In this document: piece by piece, positions 49,969 to 57,431 of the stretch | How positions within the stretch are numbered: the stretch's first letter is position 1 | How the letters are laid out: each line of letters opens with the position of its first letter | Assembly: GCA_964552195.1 (NCBI GenBank) | Contig: CAZKFM010000001.1 | Location: 310,001-374,000 of the forward strand | Reading direction: 5' to 3' | From: CAZKAP01 sp964552195 | GTDB taxonomy: Bacteria; Bacteroidota; Bacteroidia; Flavobacteriales; Flavobacteriaceae | DNA: 64,000 nt | The notes under the pieces: model-generated | Told to the model about the DNA's origin: nothing | Databases searched by the model: none | What the model saw: only the letters and a program-made list of their open reading frames with translations | Position numbers and translations under genes: made by a program

Positions 49969-50655
49969 ATGACAGCCAAGGATATTAAAATTCTCCTCGT
50001 GGATGATGAGCCTAACATACTCGAGATTATAAGCTATAATCTTGAAAATGAAGGCTATGAAGTAATAACTGCCAAAAATGGTGACGAGGCCGTGAAAAAG
50101 GCCAAGAAGAAACTGCCACACCTGATCATACTGGATGTGATGATGCCCGAGATGGATGGTATCGAGGCCTGTGAGACCCTTCGTACTACCCCCGGCCTGG
50201 AAAATACCATAATCACCTTTCTGACAGCCCGGGGGGAAGATTACTCCCAGTTGGCGGGCTTCGAGGCCGGTGCAGACGATTACATTACCAAGCCAATTAA
50301 ACCTAAAGTGCTGGTATCCAAGATCAAAGCCTTACTTCGAAGACTTAATACCGAAAAGGAGGAGGCCGAGGATATCGTCAAGGTCGGCAAGATCGTCATC
50401 AACCGGGAGGAGTATAAGATCGTTAATGATGGTAAGGAAATTGTTCTGCCTCGTAAGGAATTTGAACTTCTCGCCCTGCTGACTTCCAAACCCAATAAGG
50501 TGTTCAAGCGGGAAGTTATACTGGACAAGGTATGGGGGAACGAAGTGGTCGTCGGAGGCCGAACCATTGATGTCCACATTCGAAAGCTACGGGAGAAGAT
50601 CGGAGAAAAGCACTTCAAAACCGTCAAGGGTGTGGGCTATAAATTTGTGGTATAA
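49969..50655 (+). CDS. PhoB/OmpR-type response regulator
   Basis: DNA-binding response regulator of 228 residues. Receiver domain 1-125 with phospho-acceptor D56 (HLIILDVMMPEMDG), acidic pair DDE at 12-14 and K in FEAGADDYITKPIK; winged-helix OmpR domain about 135-228 (LPRKEFELLALLTSKPNKVF, DVHIRKLREKIGEKH). Followed after 6 bases by its cognate kinase gene. It resembles PhoB-like regulators of Bacteroidota. The divergent lipoprotein/receptor pair is a probable target. Confidence 0.93.
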   Translation: MTAKDIKILLVDDEPNILEIISYNLENEGYEVITAKNGDEAVKKAKKKLPHLIILDVMMPEMDGIEACETLRTTPGLENTIITFLTARGEDYSQLAGFEAGADDYITKPIKPKVLVSKIKALLRRLNTEKEEAEDIVKVGKIVINREEYKIVNDGKEIVLPRKEFELLALLTSKPNKVFKREVILDKVWGNEVVVGGRTIDVHIRKLREKIGEKHFKTVKGVGYKFVV

Positions 50656-50661
50656 AGCTCT

Positions 50662-51717
50662 ATGGCCCAGGAAATAAAACGATCCTACCGTTTTTCCCTG
50701 AGGTCGTCCCTGTACCTCACTCTTGTACTGACCCTGATACTGGGCACCCTGGCCCTTAGTCAGAGTGTTCCCTGGTATGGGGTTTTGGGCGTGGCCGTCC
50801 TTCATTTCGTGCTGGGGTTTTTAGTCCTGCAGTACCGGGTGGAGCGATTCATCTACCGCAGGATCAAGAAGATTTACGACGATGTATCCATACTGGAGGA
50901 GTCGGATTTCAGGCCCGATCGCAGTATAACTACTGACATGAAGACCCTCACTGAGGAGATCGAGAAATTCGCTGAGGATAAGAAGCTTGAGATCAATACA
51001 CTGCGTGTCCGAGAGGAGTATCGAAAAGAGTTCCTGGGAAATGTGGCCCACGAGATGAAGACCCCGCTGTTCATGGCCCAGGGTTATATAGACACCTTAT
51101 TGGATGGGGCCAAGAACGATCCCAAGGTTAGGGATAAATACCTTCAAAGGGCGAGCGACGGCCTGGAGCGACTGGTATTCATCGTCAAAGATCTCGACCT
51201 GATCACACGTTTCGAAGTGGGCGACATGAGCATAGAAAAGGAACCCTTTGACATCATCGCTCTGGTGCAGAAAGTATTCGGACTCATGGAAATGAGTGCT
51301 GCCAAGAAGGAAATCACACTGACCTTCGACCGTCCGTATGACGAACCGATTTACGTACTGGGTGAAGAGGAACGCATACAACAGGTCATCACCAATCTGC
51401 TGATCAATTCCATAAAGTACGGTCACGAGAAAGGCACCACTGAGGTTTCGGTGGAGAATCTCGTGCGAAATAAGGTGATCGTCCGGGTGACTGACAATGG
51501 GGAGGGAATACCTCCCCAATTGATACCCCGGCTGTTCGAGCGCTTTTATCGCATCGACAAGACGGGCAGTCGTAAAGAGGGCGGCTCAGGCCTCGGACTC
51601 TCCATAGTAAAACACATCATAGAGGCCCACGGGGAGCGAATCTACGTGGAGAGTGAGGAAGAAGTCGGGTCCGAATTCTCCTTTACCCTGGAAAAAGCAG
51701 AAAAGAGCAAGGAATAA
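50662..51717 (+). CDS. PhoR-like sensor histidine kinase
   Basis: Membrane kinase of 351 residues. Two transmembrane helices at about 14-33 and 38-57 with almost no periplasmic loop, so it senses within the membrane or through partner proteins, as PhoR does via PstSCAB/PhoU. Phospho-acceptor H130 in GNVAHEMKTPLFMAQGYIDT; ATPase N box LLINSIKYGHEKG and G boxes DNGEGIP and GGSGLGLSIVKHI. Its last 76 bases overlap the convergent glycosyltransferase gene. Confidence 0.93.
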   Translation: MAQEIKRSYRFSLRSSLYLTLVLTLILGTLALSQSVPWYGVLGVAVLHFVLGFLVLQYRVERFIYRRIKKIYDDVSILEESDFRPDRSITTDMKTLTEEIEKFAEDKKLEINTLRVREEYRKEFLGNVAHEMKTPLFMAQGYIDTLLDGAKNDPKVRDKYLQRASDGLERLVFIVKDLDLITRFEVGDMSIEKEPFDIIALVQKVFGLMEMSAAKKEITLTFDRPYDEPIYVLGEEERIQQVITNLLINSIKYGHEKGTTEVSVENLVRNKVIVRVTDNGEGIPPQLIPRLFERFYRIDKTGSRKEGGSGLGLSIVKHIIEAHGERIYVESEEEVGSEFSFTLEKAEKSKE

Positions 51718-52754
51718 GGAACTTCTGCCTGGAAAGTGGCCAGGCCCTTGTAATCCGGAATACGCTCGAGCTGTGCCAAGGTAAAGTCTTTCTGTCGGCA
51801 ATAGGGTACCCACCCTTGCTCCTGCAAACGTTCGGCCAGGTAAACCTGTTCGTACTGTCCGGGAGTGGGAATAAAGAAGGCCGTCTTGCCCAGCTTGGCC
51901 AGGTCCATTACCGTAGTATATCCGGAACGACAAAGTACCCTGGCACTCTGATTCAGCGCCCTTTCCAGCTGGGTCGAGGTCATGAAGTTGTACCGAGTTC
52001 CCTCTCCGGATTTCAACTCCAGGGGAGTAGTCTTTTGTTGCTCTTCGATAACCCCTGAGACAAAGAGTACCCGTCCCTCATAAGACCTGAGTTCCTGCAG
52101 CAGTCGTTCTTCCAGCAGGCTCCTTTGCGGCTCGGGTCCGGACAGCAGTACCATGAGGTCGTAAACCCGAGGTTCCTCCCGGGGTTCGAAACGGCTCAGG
52201 GGACCCATATATTTGAGGTTCAGTCTTTTATGGCTCACGTGACCAAGTCTGCCCGTCAGGTTCATTTCACCCTCGAAATCGGGTACCCAGCACTCGGCGA
52301 ACTGAGCGATAATGCGCTGATGCCACCAGGAGCTGAACCAGGTGGTCGAACCCGAGAGCACATTTAGCTGATGGGAAATAAACACACTGGGTACTTCCGG
52401 ACTAAAGCATCCCAGGCGGTTGTCCGAGATCAGCCCGTGGTAGCCCTCTGCCGCAATGATATCGGCTATAACTCTCCGTTCTCCGGAAATGGCCTTGAGC
52501 ACTTTGGGGGAATCCATGATCATTTTGATCTTGAACAGGGATCCCTTGCTGGCATAGGTAATGTCGTAAGAGGGGAGCTCGTGGGCCTTCAGCTTAGGAA
52601 ATTCCTTCCTCAGCAGGGCCAGAGCCACCCCGTCGGAGGCCAGGCCGACTTGGAAACCGTGTTCAAGCAGGGCATTGATGATGGGAATGCAACGGGTCGC
52701 GTGCCCCAGTCCCCAGTTTAGAGGGGCCACGAGTATCCTTTTCGGGTCAGACAT
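51642..52754 (-). CDS. MurG/MGT-like glycosyltransferase (GT28-type)
   Basis: Cytosolic or membrane-associated GT-B glycosyltransferase of 370 residues. N-terminal RILVAPLNWGLGHATRCIPI carries the glycine-rich loop of MurG-like enzymes; the C-terminal donor domain has LCRSGYTTVMDLAKLGKTAFFIPTPGQYEQ, the usual nucleotide-sugar-binding stretch. Acceptor unknown (glycolipid or similar). Its 3' end lies 76 bases inside the phoR-like gene, so both C-termini are encoded by the same DNA on opposite strands. Confidence 0.88.
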   Translation of the reverse strand: MSDPKRILVAPLNWGLGHATRCIPIINALLEHGFQVGLASDGVALALLRKEFPKLKAHELPSYDITYASKGSLFKIKMIMDSPKVLKAISGERRVIADIIAAEGYHGLISDNRLGCFSPEVPSVFISHQLNVLSGSTTWFSSWWHQRIIAQFAECWVPDFEGEMNLTGRLGHVSHKRLNLKYMGPLSRFEPREEPRVYDLMVLLSGPEPQRSLLEERLLQELRSYEGRVLFVSGVIEEQQKTTPLELKSGEGTRYNFMTSTQLERALNQSARVLCRSGYTTVMDLAKLGKTAFFIPTPGQYEQVYLAERLQEQGWVPYCRQKDFTLAQLERIPDYKGLATFQAEVPYSLLFSAFSRVKENSDPTSSSLST

Positions 52755-52776
52755 ACCTGCAAAGTAACAAAATAGC

Positions 52777-52784
52777 TAGTTTTG
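52777..52784 (+). promoter_or_regulatory. -7 element of trmB
   Basis: TAGTTTTG is a perfect TAnnTTTG. The predicted start near 52791 leaves only about 15 bases before the TTG start codon of trmB. Confidence 0.55.
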
Positions 52785-52805
52785 TGGCCCTGAAAAGATT
52801 CGGAG

Positions 52806-53474
52806 TTGGGCAGCAAGAACAAGCTTAAGAGGTTCAGGGAGAACGAAACTTTTCCCAATGTGATTCAACCGGATAGGGAGCGTATACTCGCCGGCTTGGA
52901 CATACGAGGAAACTGGTGCGAGCAGTTTGCCCGACCCGGCCCCATCACTCTGGAGCTTGGCTGCGGAAAGGGGGAGTATACTCTCGAATTGGCCCGCCGG
53001 TATCCCGAGCGAAATTTCATCGGAATCGATATCAAGGGGGCGCGTCTTTGGAGGGGGGCTAAAACTGCGCTGGAAGAGGGGCTGGGTAATGTGTGCTTTC
53101 TTCGCATGCAGATCGAACTCATTGATCGCGTCTTTTCGCCGGGTGAAGTCGATGAGATCTGGATTACCTTTCCCGATCCCCAGATTAAGTTCAAGCGGAC
53201 CAAACACCGGCTGACCAATCCCGATTTTCTTCGTCGTTACCGTAGTATTCTCCGGAATTCAGGGAGCATTCACCTCAAGACCGACAGCGAGTTCCTTCAC
53301 GGATATACCCTGGGGCTCTTACAGGGCTCAGGCGGCAACCTGGTCTATGCCAATCACGATGTATACCGCAATCACGGGGCTCCGGATGTGGTCACGGAAG
53401 TCCAGACCTTCTACGAAAAGCAGTATCTTTCACAGGGAAAAGCAATAACATACCTCCAATTCAGGCTTGACTGA
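52806..53474 (+). CDS. trmB: tRNA (guanine-N7-)-methyltransferase
   Basis: Methylates G46 of tRNAs using S-adenosylmethionine; 222 residues. The start is TTG at 52806 (MGSKNKLKRFRENETFPN), the same N-terminus as known in flavobacterial TrmB. SAM motif LELGCGKGEYTLELARRYPE, IGIDIKGARLWRGAK, and the family signature DEIWITFPDPQIKFKRTKHR are present. First gene of trmB-lysE-atl. Confidence 0.96.
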   Translation: MGSKNKLKRFRENETFPNVIQPDRERILAGLDIRGNWCEQFARPGPITLELGCGKGEYTLELARRYPERNFIGIDIKGARLWRGAKTALEEGLGNVCFLRMQIELIDRVFSPGEVDEIWITFPDPQIKFKRTKHRLTNPDFLRRYRSILRNSGSIHLKTDSEFLHGYTLGLLQGSGGNLVYANHDVYRNHGAPDVVTEVQTFYEKQYLSQGKAITYLQFRLD

Positions 53475-53477
53475 ACG

Positions 53478-54107
53478 ATGACACACCTAACCTGGCTATT
53501 CCTTCTCACGTTCTCCGCTGCCTTTATTGCCACCGTGCCTCCCGGGTTGCTTAACATGAATGCGGCCAAGACGAGTGTGGAAAAGGGAAGGTCCAACGGA
53601 GTCATATTTAGCCTTGGTGTAGCCAGTATGGTAATCGCCCAGGCTTATGTAGCCGTAGTGATTTCCAAATTTCTGTATCGCAACCCCGAGGTCGTCGAGT
53701 TCCTGATGAAGGCCGCACTTGCGGTCTTTGCCTTCTTCTCGGTCTACTTCTACAGGAAGGGAAGGAAAACGGTGATTGCGCCCATGGAAGTCAAGAAAGT
53801 GAGTCGAAAGAACAGCTATTTCAAAGGGATGTTCCTGGCCTCACTGAATTTTCTGACCATCCCCTATTACAGCGGCCTGCATACCATGTGGACGGGCACG
53901 GGCTGGATCAAGTTCGAGGTGGCCGACATCGCTGTGTTCCTGCTTGGCGCCTCTCTCGGAACCTTTAGCGTACTGTACCTGTACACCTTTTACTTTGACC
54001 GCATGGTGAAGGGTACGGAGCGGTTTTCCAAGAACTCCAACTATATCATCAGCGGATTGATGGTCCTGCTGTTTGTGATCACCGTGATCCGTCTATGGAA
54101 CTACTAG
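53478..54107 (+). CDS. LysE-family exporter
   Basis: Inner-membrane amino-acid or metabolite exporter of 209 residues with about six transmembrane helices. The N-terminal motif ATVPPGLLNMNAAKTSVEKG matches the conserved PGP..N-type loop of LysE/RhtB proteins. Substrate unknown. It follows trmB by 3 bases and overlaps the next gene by 13. Confidence 0.87.
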   Translation: MTHLTWLFLLTFSAAFIATVPPGLLNMNAAKTSVEKGRSNGVIFSLGVASMVIAQAYVAVVISKFLYRNPEVVEFLMKAALAVFAFFSVYFYRKGRKTVIAPMEVKKVSRKNSYFKGMFLASLNFLTIPYYSGLHTMWTGTGWIKFEVADIAVFLLGASLGTFSVLYLYTFYFDRMVKGTERFSKNSNYIISGLMVLLFVITVIRLWNY

Positions 54108-54451
54108 GGGGCAGGGAGTCCTTTTTTGAACGAGTGTATCGCGTAGTACATGCCGTACCTGTCGGCCGGGTCACTACCTACGGTGCCATCGCGCGCTTTC
54201 TGGGGTCGGCGGGGAGTGCCCGTATGGTGGGTTATGCCATGAATGCCTCACATGGTCGGGATGTGCCCGCACAGCGGGTAGTCAATCGAAATGGACTGTT
54301 GACCGGGAAGCACCACTTTGGGGGGACGAATCTCATGCAGCAGCTGCTCGAAAGTGAAGGGGTTGCGGTCAGGGACGACAGGGTCCAGGACTTCCAAAAC
54401 CGCTTGTGGGACCCTGCCGAGCACCTCGATCCGGCGGACTACATGCCATAG
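54095..54451 (+). CDS. Alkyltransferase-like protein (MGMT family, ATL)
   Basis: DNA-damage recognition protein of 118 residues similar to the C-terminal domain of O6-alkylguanine-DNA alkyltransferase. It has the helix-turn-helix VGRVTTYGAIARFLG and the active-site loop as PAQRVVNRNG: the alkyl-accepting Cys of PCHRV is Ala59. It therefore cannot accept alkyl groups and probably flags lesions for nucleotide excision repair, as ATL proteins do. Confidence 0.9.
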   Translation: MELLGGRESFFERVYRVVHAVPVGRVTTYGAIARFLGSAGSARMVGYAMNASHGRDVPAQRVVNRNGLLTGKHHFGGTNLMQQLLESEGVAVRDDRVQDFQNRLWDPAEHLDPADYMP

Positions 54452-54503
54452 GGGTTTAATGCCTTACAGGCACGGAATCTCCTTTAAATTGAAGGGTTTG
54501 AAG

Positions 54504-54511
54504 TATCTTTG
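54504..54511 (+). promoter_or_regulatory. -7 element of the Mrp-NifU operon
   Basis: TATCTTTG is a perfect TAnnTTTG, placing the start near 54518, 53 bases before the Mrp ATG. Confidence 0.55.
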
Positions 54512-54570
54512 CGACTCAAAAGGACAGGGGCGGGAAAACGGTAACGTGCCCGCCCGGCAAACCTTTAGCT

Positions 54571-55722
54571 ATGGCAAAAGAATTCGGTAAACAAGACGTG
54601 CTCAAGGCCCTGGAGACCATCAGCGCCCCCGGCGAGGGGAAGAATCTGGTGGAAAGCGGAGCGGTGCGTAACGTTCAGATATTCGGGGAGGAGGTGGAGA
54701 TCGACGTGGTCATCAATAACCCCAGCCTCCAGGCCCGCAAGAAAACAGAAGTTTCCATACTTCAGGCGATCCACAGGGAAATTGACCCCAAGATACAGGT
54801 GAATATCCGGGTGATCGTCGAGAACGCTCCTCAGCAGAAGAATGTCAATACCATCAAGGGCAAGCCCATTCCGGGCATCAAGAATATCATAGCGGTGGCC
54901 TCGGGTAAAGGGGGAGTGGGTAAGTCTACCATAACCGCCAATCTTGCCGTTACACTGGCGAGGATGGGCTTCAATGTCGGCCTTTTGGACGCGGACATAT
55001 ACGGACCTTCCATGCCTATCATGTTCGACGTGGTCGAGTCCCGCCCCAAGGCCGTTGAGGTTGAGGGAAAGTCCCGGATGCTTCCCATCTCCAACTACGG
55101 AGTACAGCTCTTGTCCATTGGCTTCTTTACCCAGCCCGACCAGGCGGTTATCTGGAGAGGCCCTATGGCTGCCAAGGCACTAAATCAGATGATCTTCGAT
55201 GCCCACTGGGGCGAATTGGACTTCCTGCTGGTCGATCTGCCACCGGGCACCGGGGACATACACCTGAGCATCATGCAGGCTATGCCCATTACCGGTGCAG
55301 TAGTTGTGAGTACACCCCAGTCCGTTGCCCTGGCCGACGCGCGCAAAGGGGTTGCCATGTTTCAGCAGGAGGCCATAAAAGTACCTGTTTTAGGGATAGT
55401 GGAGAATATGTCCTACTTTACCCCGGAGGAGTTACCGGACAATAAATACTTCATCTTTGGTCAGAATGGGGCCAGGAATCTGGCGGAAACCATTGGGGTT
55501 CCCTTCCTGGGAGAAATTCCCCTGGTGCAAAGCATAAGGGAAGCAGGGGATGTGGGAAGACCCGCCGCCCTGCAGGAGGAGGGAATGGTGGCAGAAGCCT
55601 ATACCGAACTCACCCGTTCGGTGGTCGAGCAGGTGGTACTTCGGAACGAGACACTTCCTCCGACTGAGGCCATAAAAATTACAACCATGGCGGGTTGTTC
55701 CGCCGTTAACAAGAGTAAATGA
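54571..55722 (+). CDS. Mrp/NBP35-family ATP-binding Fe-S carrier
   Basis: Fe-S cluster carrier ATPase of 383 residues. N-terminal MIP18/DUF59 domain (residues 1-88), then the deviant Walker A ASGKGGVGKST at 110-120 and Walker B LLVDLPPGTGD. Canonical Mrp/ApbC proteins have a C-x-x-C after VENMS; here the sequence reads MSYFTPEELPDNKYFIFG with no cysteine pair. The stop overlaps the NifU-like start (4 bases), indicating direct partnership, with NifU able to provide the cluster-binding cysteines. Confidence 0.93.
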   Translation: MAKEFGKQDVLKALETISAPGEGKNLVESGAVRNVQIFGEEVEIDVVINNPSLQARKKTEVSILQAIHREIDPKIQVNIRVIVENAPQQKNVNTIKGKPIPGIKNIIAVASGKGGVGKSTITANLAVTLARMGFNVGLLDADIYGPSMPIMFDVVESRPKAVEVEGKSRMLPISNYGVQLLSIGFFTQPDQAVIWRGPMAAKALNQMIFDAHWGELDFLLVDLPPGTGDIHLSIMQAMPITGAVVVSTPQSVALADARKGVAMFQQEAIKVPVLGIVENMSYFTPEELPDNKYFIFGQNGARNLAETIGVPFLGEIPLVQSIREAGDVGRPAALQEEGMVAEAYTELTRSVVEQVVLRNETLPPTEAIKITTMAGCSAVNKSK

Positions 55723-55955
55723 ATCCAGAAGAGCTACAGCGGTTAGTAGAGGAGGCCCTTTCCGAAATCCGGCCCTTCCTGCAGAGCGATGGGGGCGACA
55801 TTTCCCTTATCTCCATAGAGGACGACGTGGTCAAAGTCCGACTGGAAGGGAATTGTATGGGATGTACCGTGAATCAGATGACCCTGAAGAGTGGTGTGGA
55901 AATGACCATAAAGAAACACGCCCCCCAGATTCGGGAAGTGGTGAATCTTACGTAA
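55719..55955 (+). CDS. NifU-like Fe-S scaffold (C-terminal domain type)
   Basis: Protein of 78 residues consisting only of the NifU C-terminal domain, which transiently binds a cluster through C46-M-G-C49 (RLEGNCMGCTVNQMTLKSGV). It overlaps mrp by 4 bases, so the two are coupled in Fe-S assembly or transfer. Confidence 0.94.
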   Translation: MNPEELQRLVEEALSEIRPFLQSDGGDISLISIEDDVVKVRLEGNCMGCTVNQMTLKSGVEMTIKKHAPQIREVVNLT

Positions 55956-55971
55956 TGTCCAGCTTCCTTGG

Positions 55972-55983
55972 TGACTCAGATCA
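55972..55983. promoter_or_regulatory. Crp/Fnr-like site upstream of the ferredoxin reductase gene
   Basis: TGACTCAGATCA is a near-perfect palindrome (TGA-N6-TCA) flanked by GG and CA (GGTGA / TCACA), related to TGACTTAAGTCA at 19864. Its centre lies 41-42 bases before the predicted start from the -7 element at 56006. Confidence 0.5.
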
Positions 55984-56005
55984 CATTCGGTACCTACTGT
56001 TGCCT

Positions 56006-56013
56006 TAGCTTTG
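56006..56013 (+). promoter_or_regulatory. -7 element of the ferredoxin reductase-ferredoxin operon
   Basis: TAGCTTTG is a perfect TAnnTTTG; transcription start near 56019. Confidence 0.55.
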
Positions 56014-56035
56014 TTTCCAACTTAAGACCTTCGAA

Positions 56036-57094
56036 ATGATCAATACCGATATCCTCATCATCGGTGCAGGACCCACAGGCCTCTTTGCGGTTTTCGAGGC
56101 CGGTTTACTTCAACTTCGCTGCCACCTGATCGACGCCCTGCCGCAGCCGGGCGGACAGCTGAGCGAACTCTACCCTAAGAAACCCATATACGATATACCC
56201 GGATTTCCCGATGTGCTCGCCGGTGACCTGGTGGAAAACCTGATGGAGCAGATTCGCCCGTTCCGGCCTGGCTTTACCCTGGGAGAACGCGCTGAAACCC
56301 TAAGGCGGGAGGAAGATGGGAGCTTCCTGGTCACCACTAACCGGGGCACTCAGCACAAGGCACCCATTATAGCTATAGCCGGTGGCCTTGGCAGTTTTGA
56401 ACCGCGTAAGCCCGACCTGGAGAATTTGGAGGCCTTCGAAGACCGTGGGGTCGCCTATATGATCAAGGATCCTGAGGTTTACCGGGGCAAAAGGGTCATT
56501 ATCGGAGGGGGAGGAGATTCTGCCCTCGACTGGACCATTTACCTGGCCGAAGTGGCCGAATCGGTAACCCTGGTTCACCGCAGGAACGAGTTCCGGGGCG
56601 CCCTGGACTCGGTGGAAAAGGTACAGGAACTCAAGGATGCCAACCGAATTACCCTGATTACACCCGCTGAGATCAGCCAACTCCACGGCGGAGAGTCGCT
56701 GGAGGCCGTTACCGTAAGCAACAGCGAAACCGGCGAGTCCCTGCGGATCGAGACCGACTTTTTCATTCCACTGTTTGGCCTCTCGCCCAAATTAGGCCCC
56801 ATTGCCAATTGGGGACTGGAAATTGAGAATAACGCCATCAAGGTGGATAATTCCCTGGACTATCAGACGAATATACCCGGCATCTACGCCATTGGTGACG
56901 TCAACACTTACCCGGGTAAACTCAAGCTCATTCTCTGTGGCTTCCACGAAGCCACGCTGATGTGCCAGAGTGCTTACCAGCGGATTTTTCCCGATAGGAA
57001 GTACGTGATGAAATACACCACAGTAGGGGGAGTAAGCGGCTTTGACGGAAGCAAGAAGGAGGCCCCAAAATCCGTTGTAAAGAAAATAAAGTAA
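56036..57094 (+). CDS. Ferredoxin--NADP reductase, thioredoxin-reductase-like type
   Basis: FAD-dependent reductase of 352 residues that passes electrons between NADPH and ferredoxin. FAD motif IGAGPTGLFAVFEAGLL at the N-terminus; second Rossmann GGGGDSALDWTIYLAEVAES with HRRNEFRG for NADPH; C-terminal FAD motif AIGDVNTYPGKLKLILCGFH. The redox C-x-x-C of thioredoxin reductase is absent, as in the YumC type. The 2Fe-2S ferredoxin gene follows 7 bases later. Confidence 0.92.
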   Translation: MINTDILIIGAGPTGLFAVFEAGLLQLRCHLIDALPQPGGQLSELYPKKPIYDIPGFPDVLAGDLVENLMEQIRPFRPGFTLGERAETLRREEDGSFLVTTNRGTQHKAPIIAIAGGLGSFEPRKPDLENLEAFEDRGVAYMIKDPEVYRGKRVIIGGGGDSALDWTIYLAEVAESVTLVHRRNEFRGALDSVEKVQELKDANRITLITPAEISQLHGGESLEAVTVSNSETGESLRIETDFFIPLFGLSPKLGPIANWGLEIENNAIKVDNSLDYQTNIPGIYAIGDVNTYPGKLKLILCGFHEATLMCQSAYQRIFPDRKYVMKYTTVGGVSGFDGSKKEAPKSVVKKIK

Positions 57095-57101
57095 GCCGCG
57101 G

Positions 57102-57431
57102 ATGGACATCCACATTACGATTATCGATCGGCAGCGTGAAGAGCACCAGGTACTCGCACCCACCGATATGAATATGAACCTTATGGAACTGGTGCGCTCG
57201 TACGAGCTGGCACCCGAAGGAACCATAGGTATATGCGGGGGCATGGCCATGTGTGCCTCCTGCCAGTGCTATATTCATTCCGATCACGATCTCCCACCTG
57301 TGACCGATGAAGAAGATGCCATGCTGGCGGATGCCAACTTTGTACAGGAAAACAGCAGGCTGAGTTGTCAGATCCCCATTACAATCGAGCTCGAGGGCCT
57401 GAAGATTGAATTGGCGCCCGAAGGGTCCTAG
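57102..57431 (+). CDS. Adrenodoxin-type 2Fe-2S ferredoxin
   Basis: Electron carrier of 109 residues. Cluster ligands C45, C51, C54 and C89 in ICGGMAMCASC and SCQIPI follow the C-x5-C-x2-C-x34-C pattern. Downstream of its likely reductase by 7 bases. The stop interlocks with that of the convergent ABC gene (CTAG, 4-base overlap). Confidence 0.95.
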   Translation: MDIHITIIDRQREEHQVLAPTDMNMNLMELVRSYELAPEGTIGICGGMAMCASCQCYIHSDHDLPPVTDEEDAMLADANFVQENSRLSCQIPITIELEGLKIELAPEGS

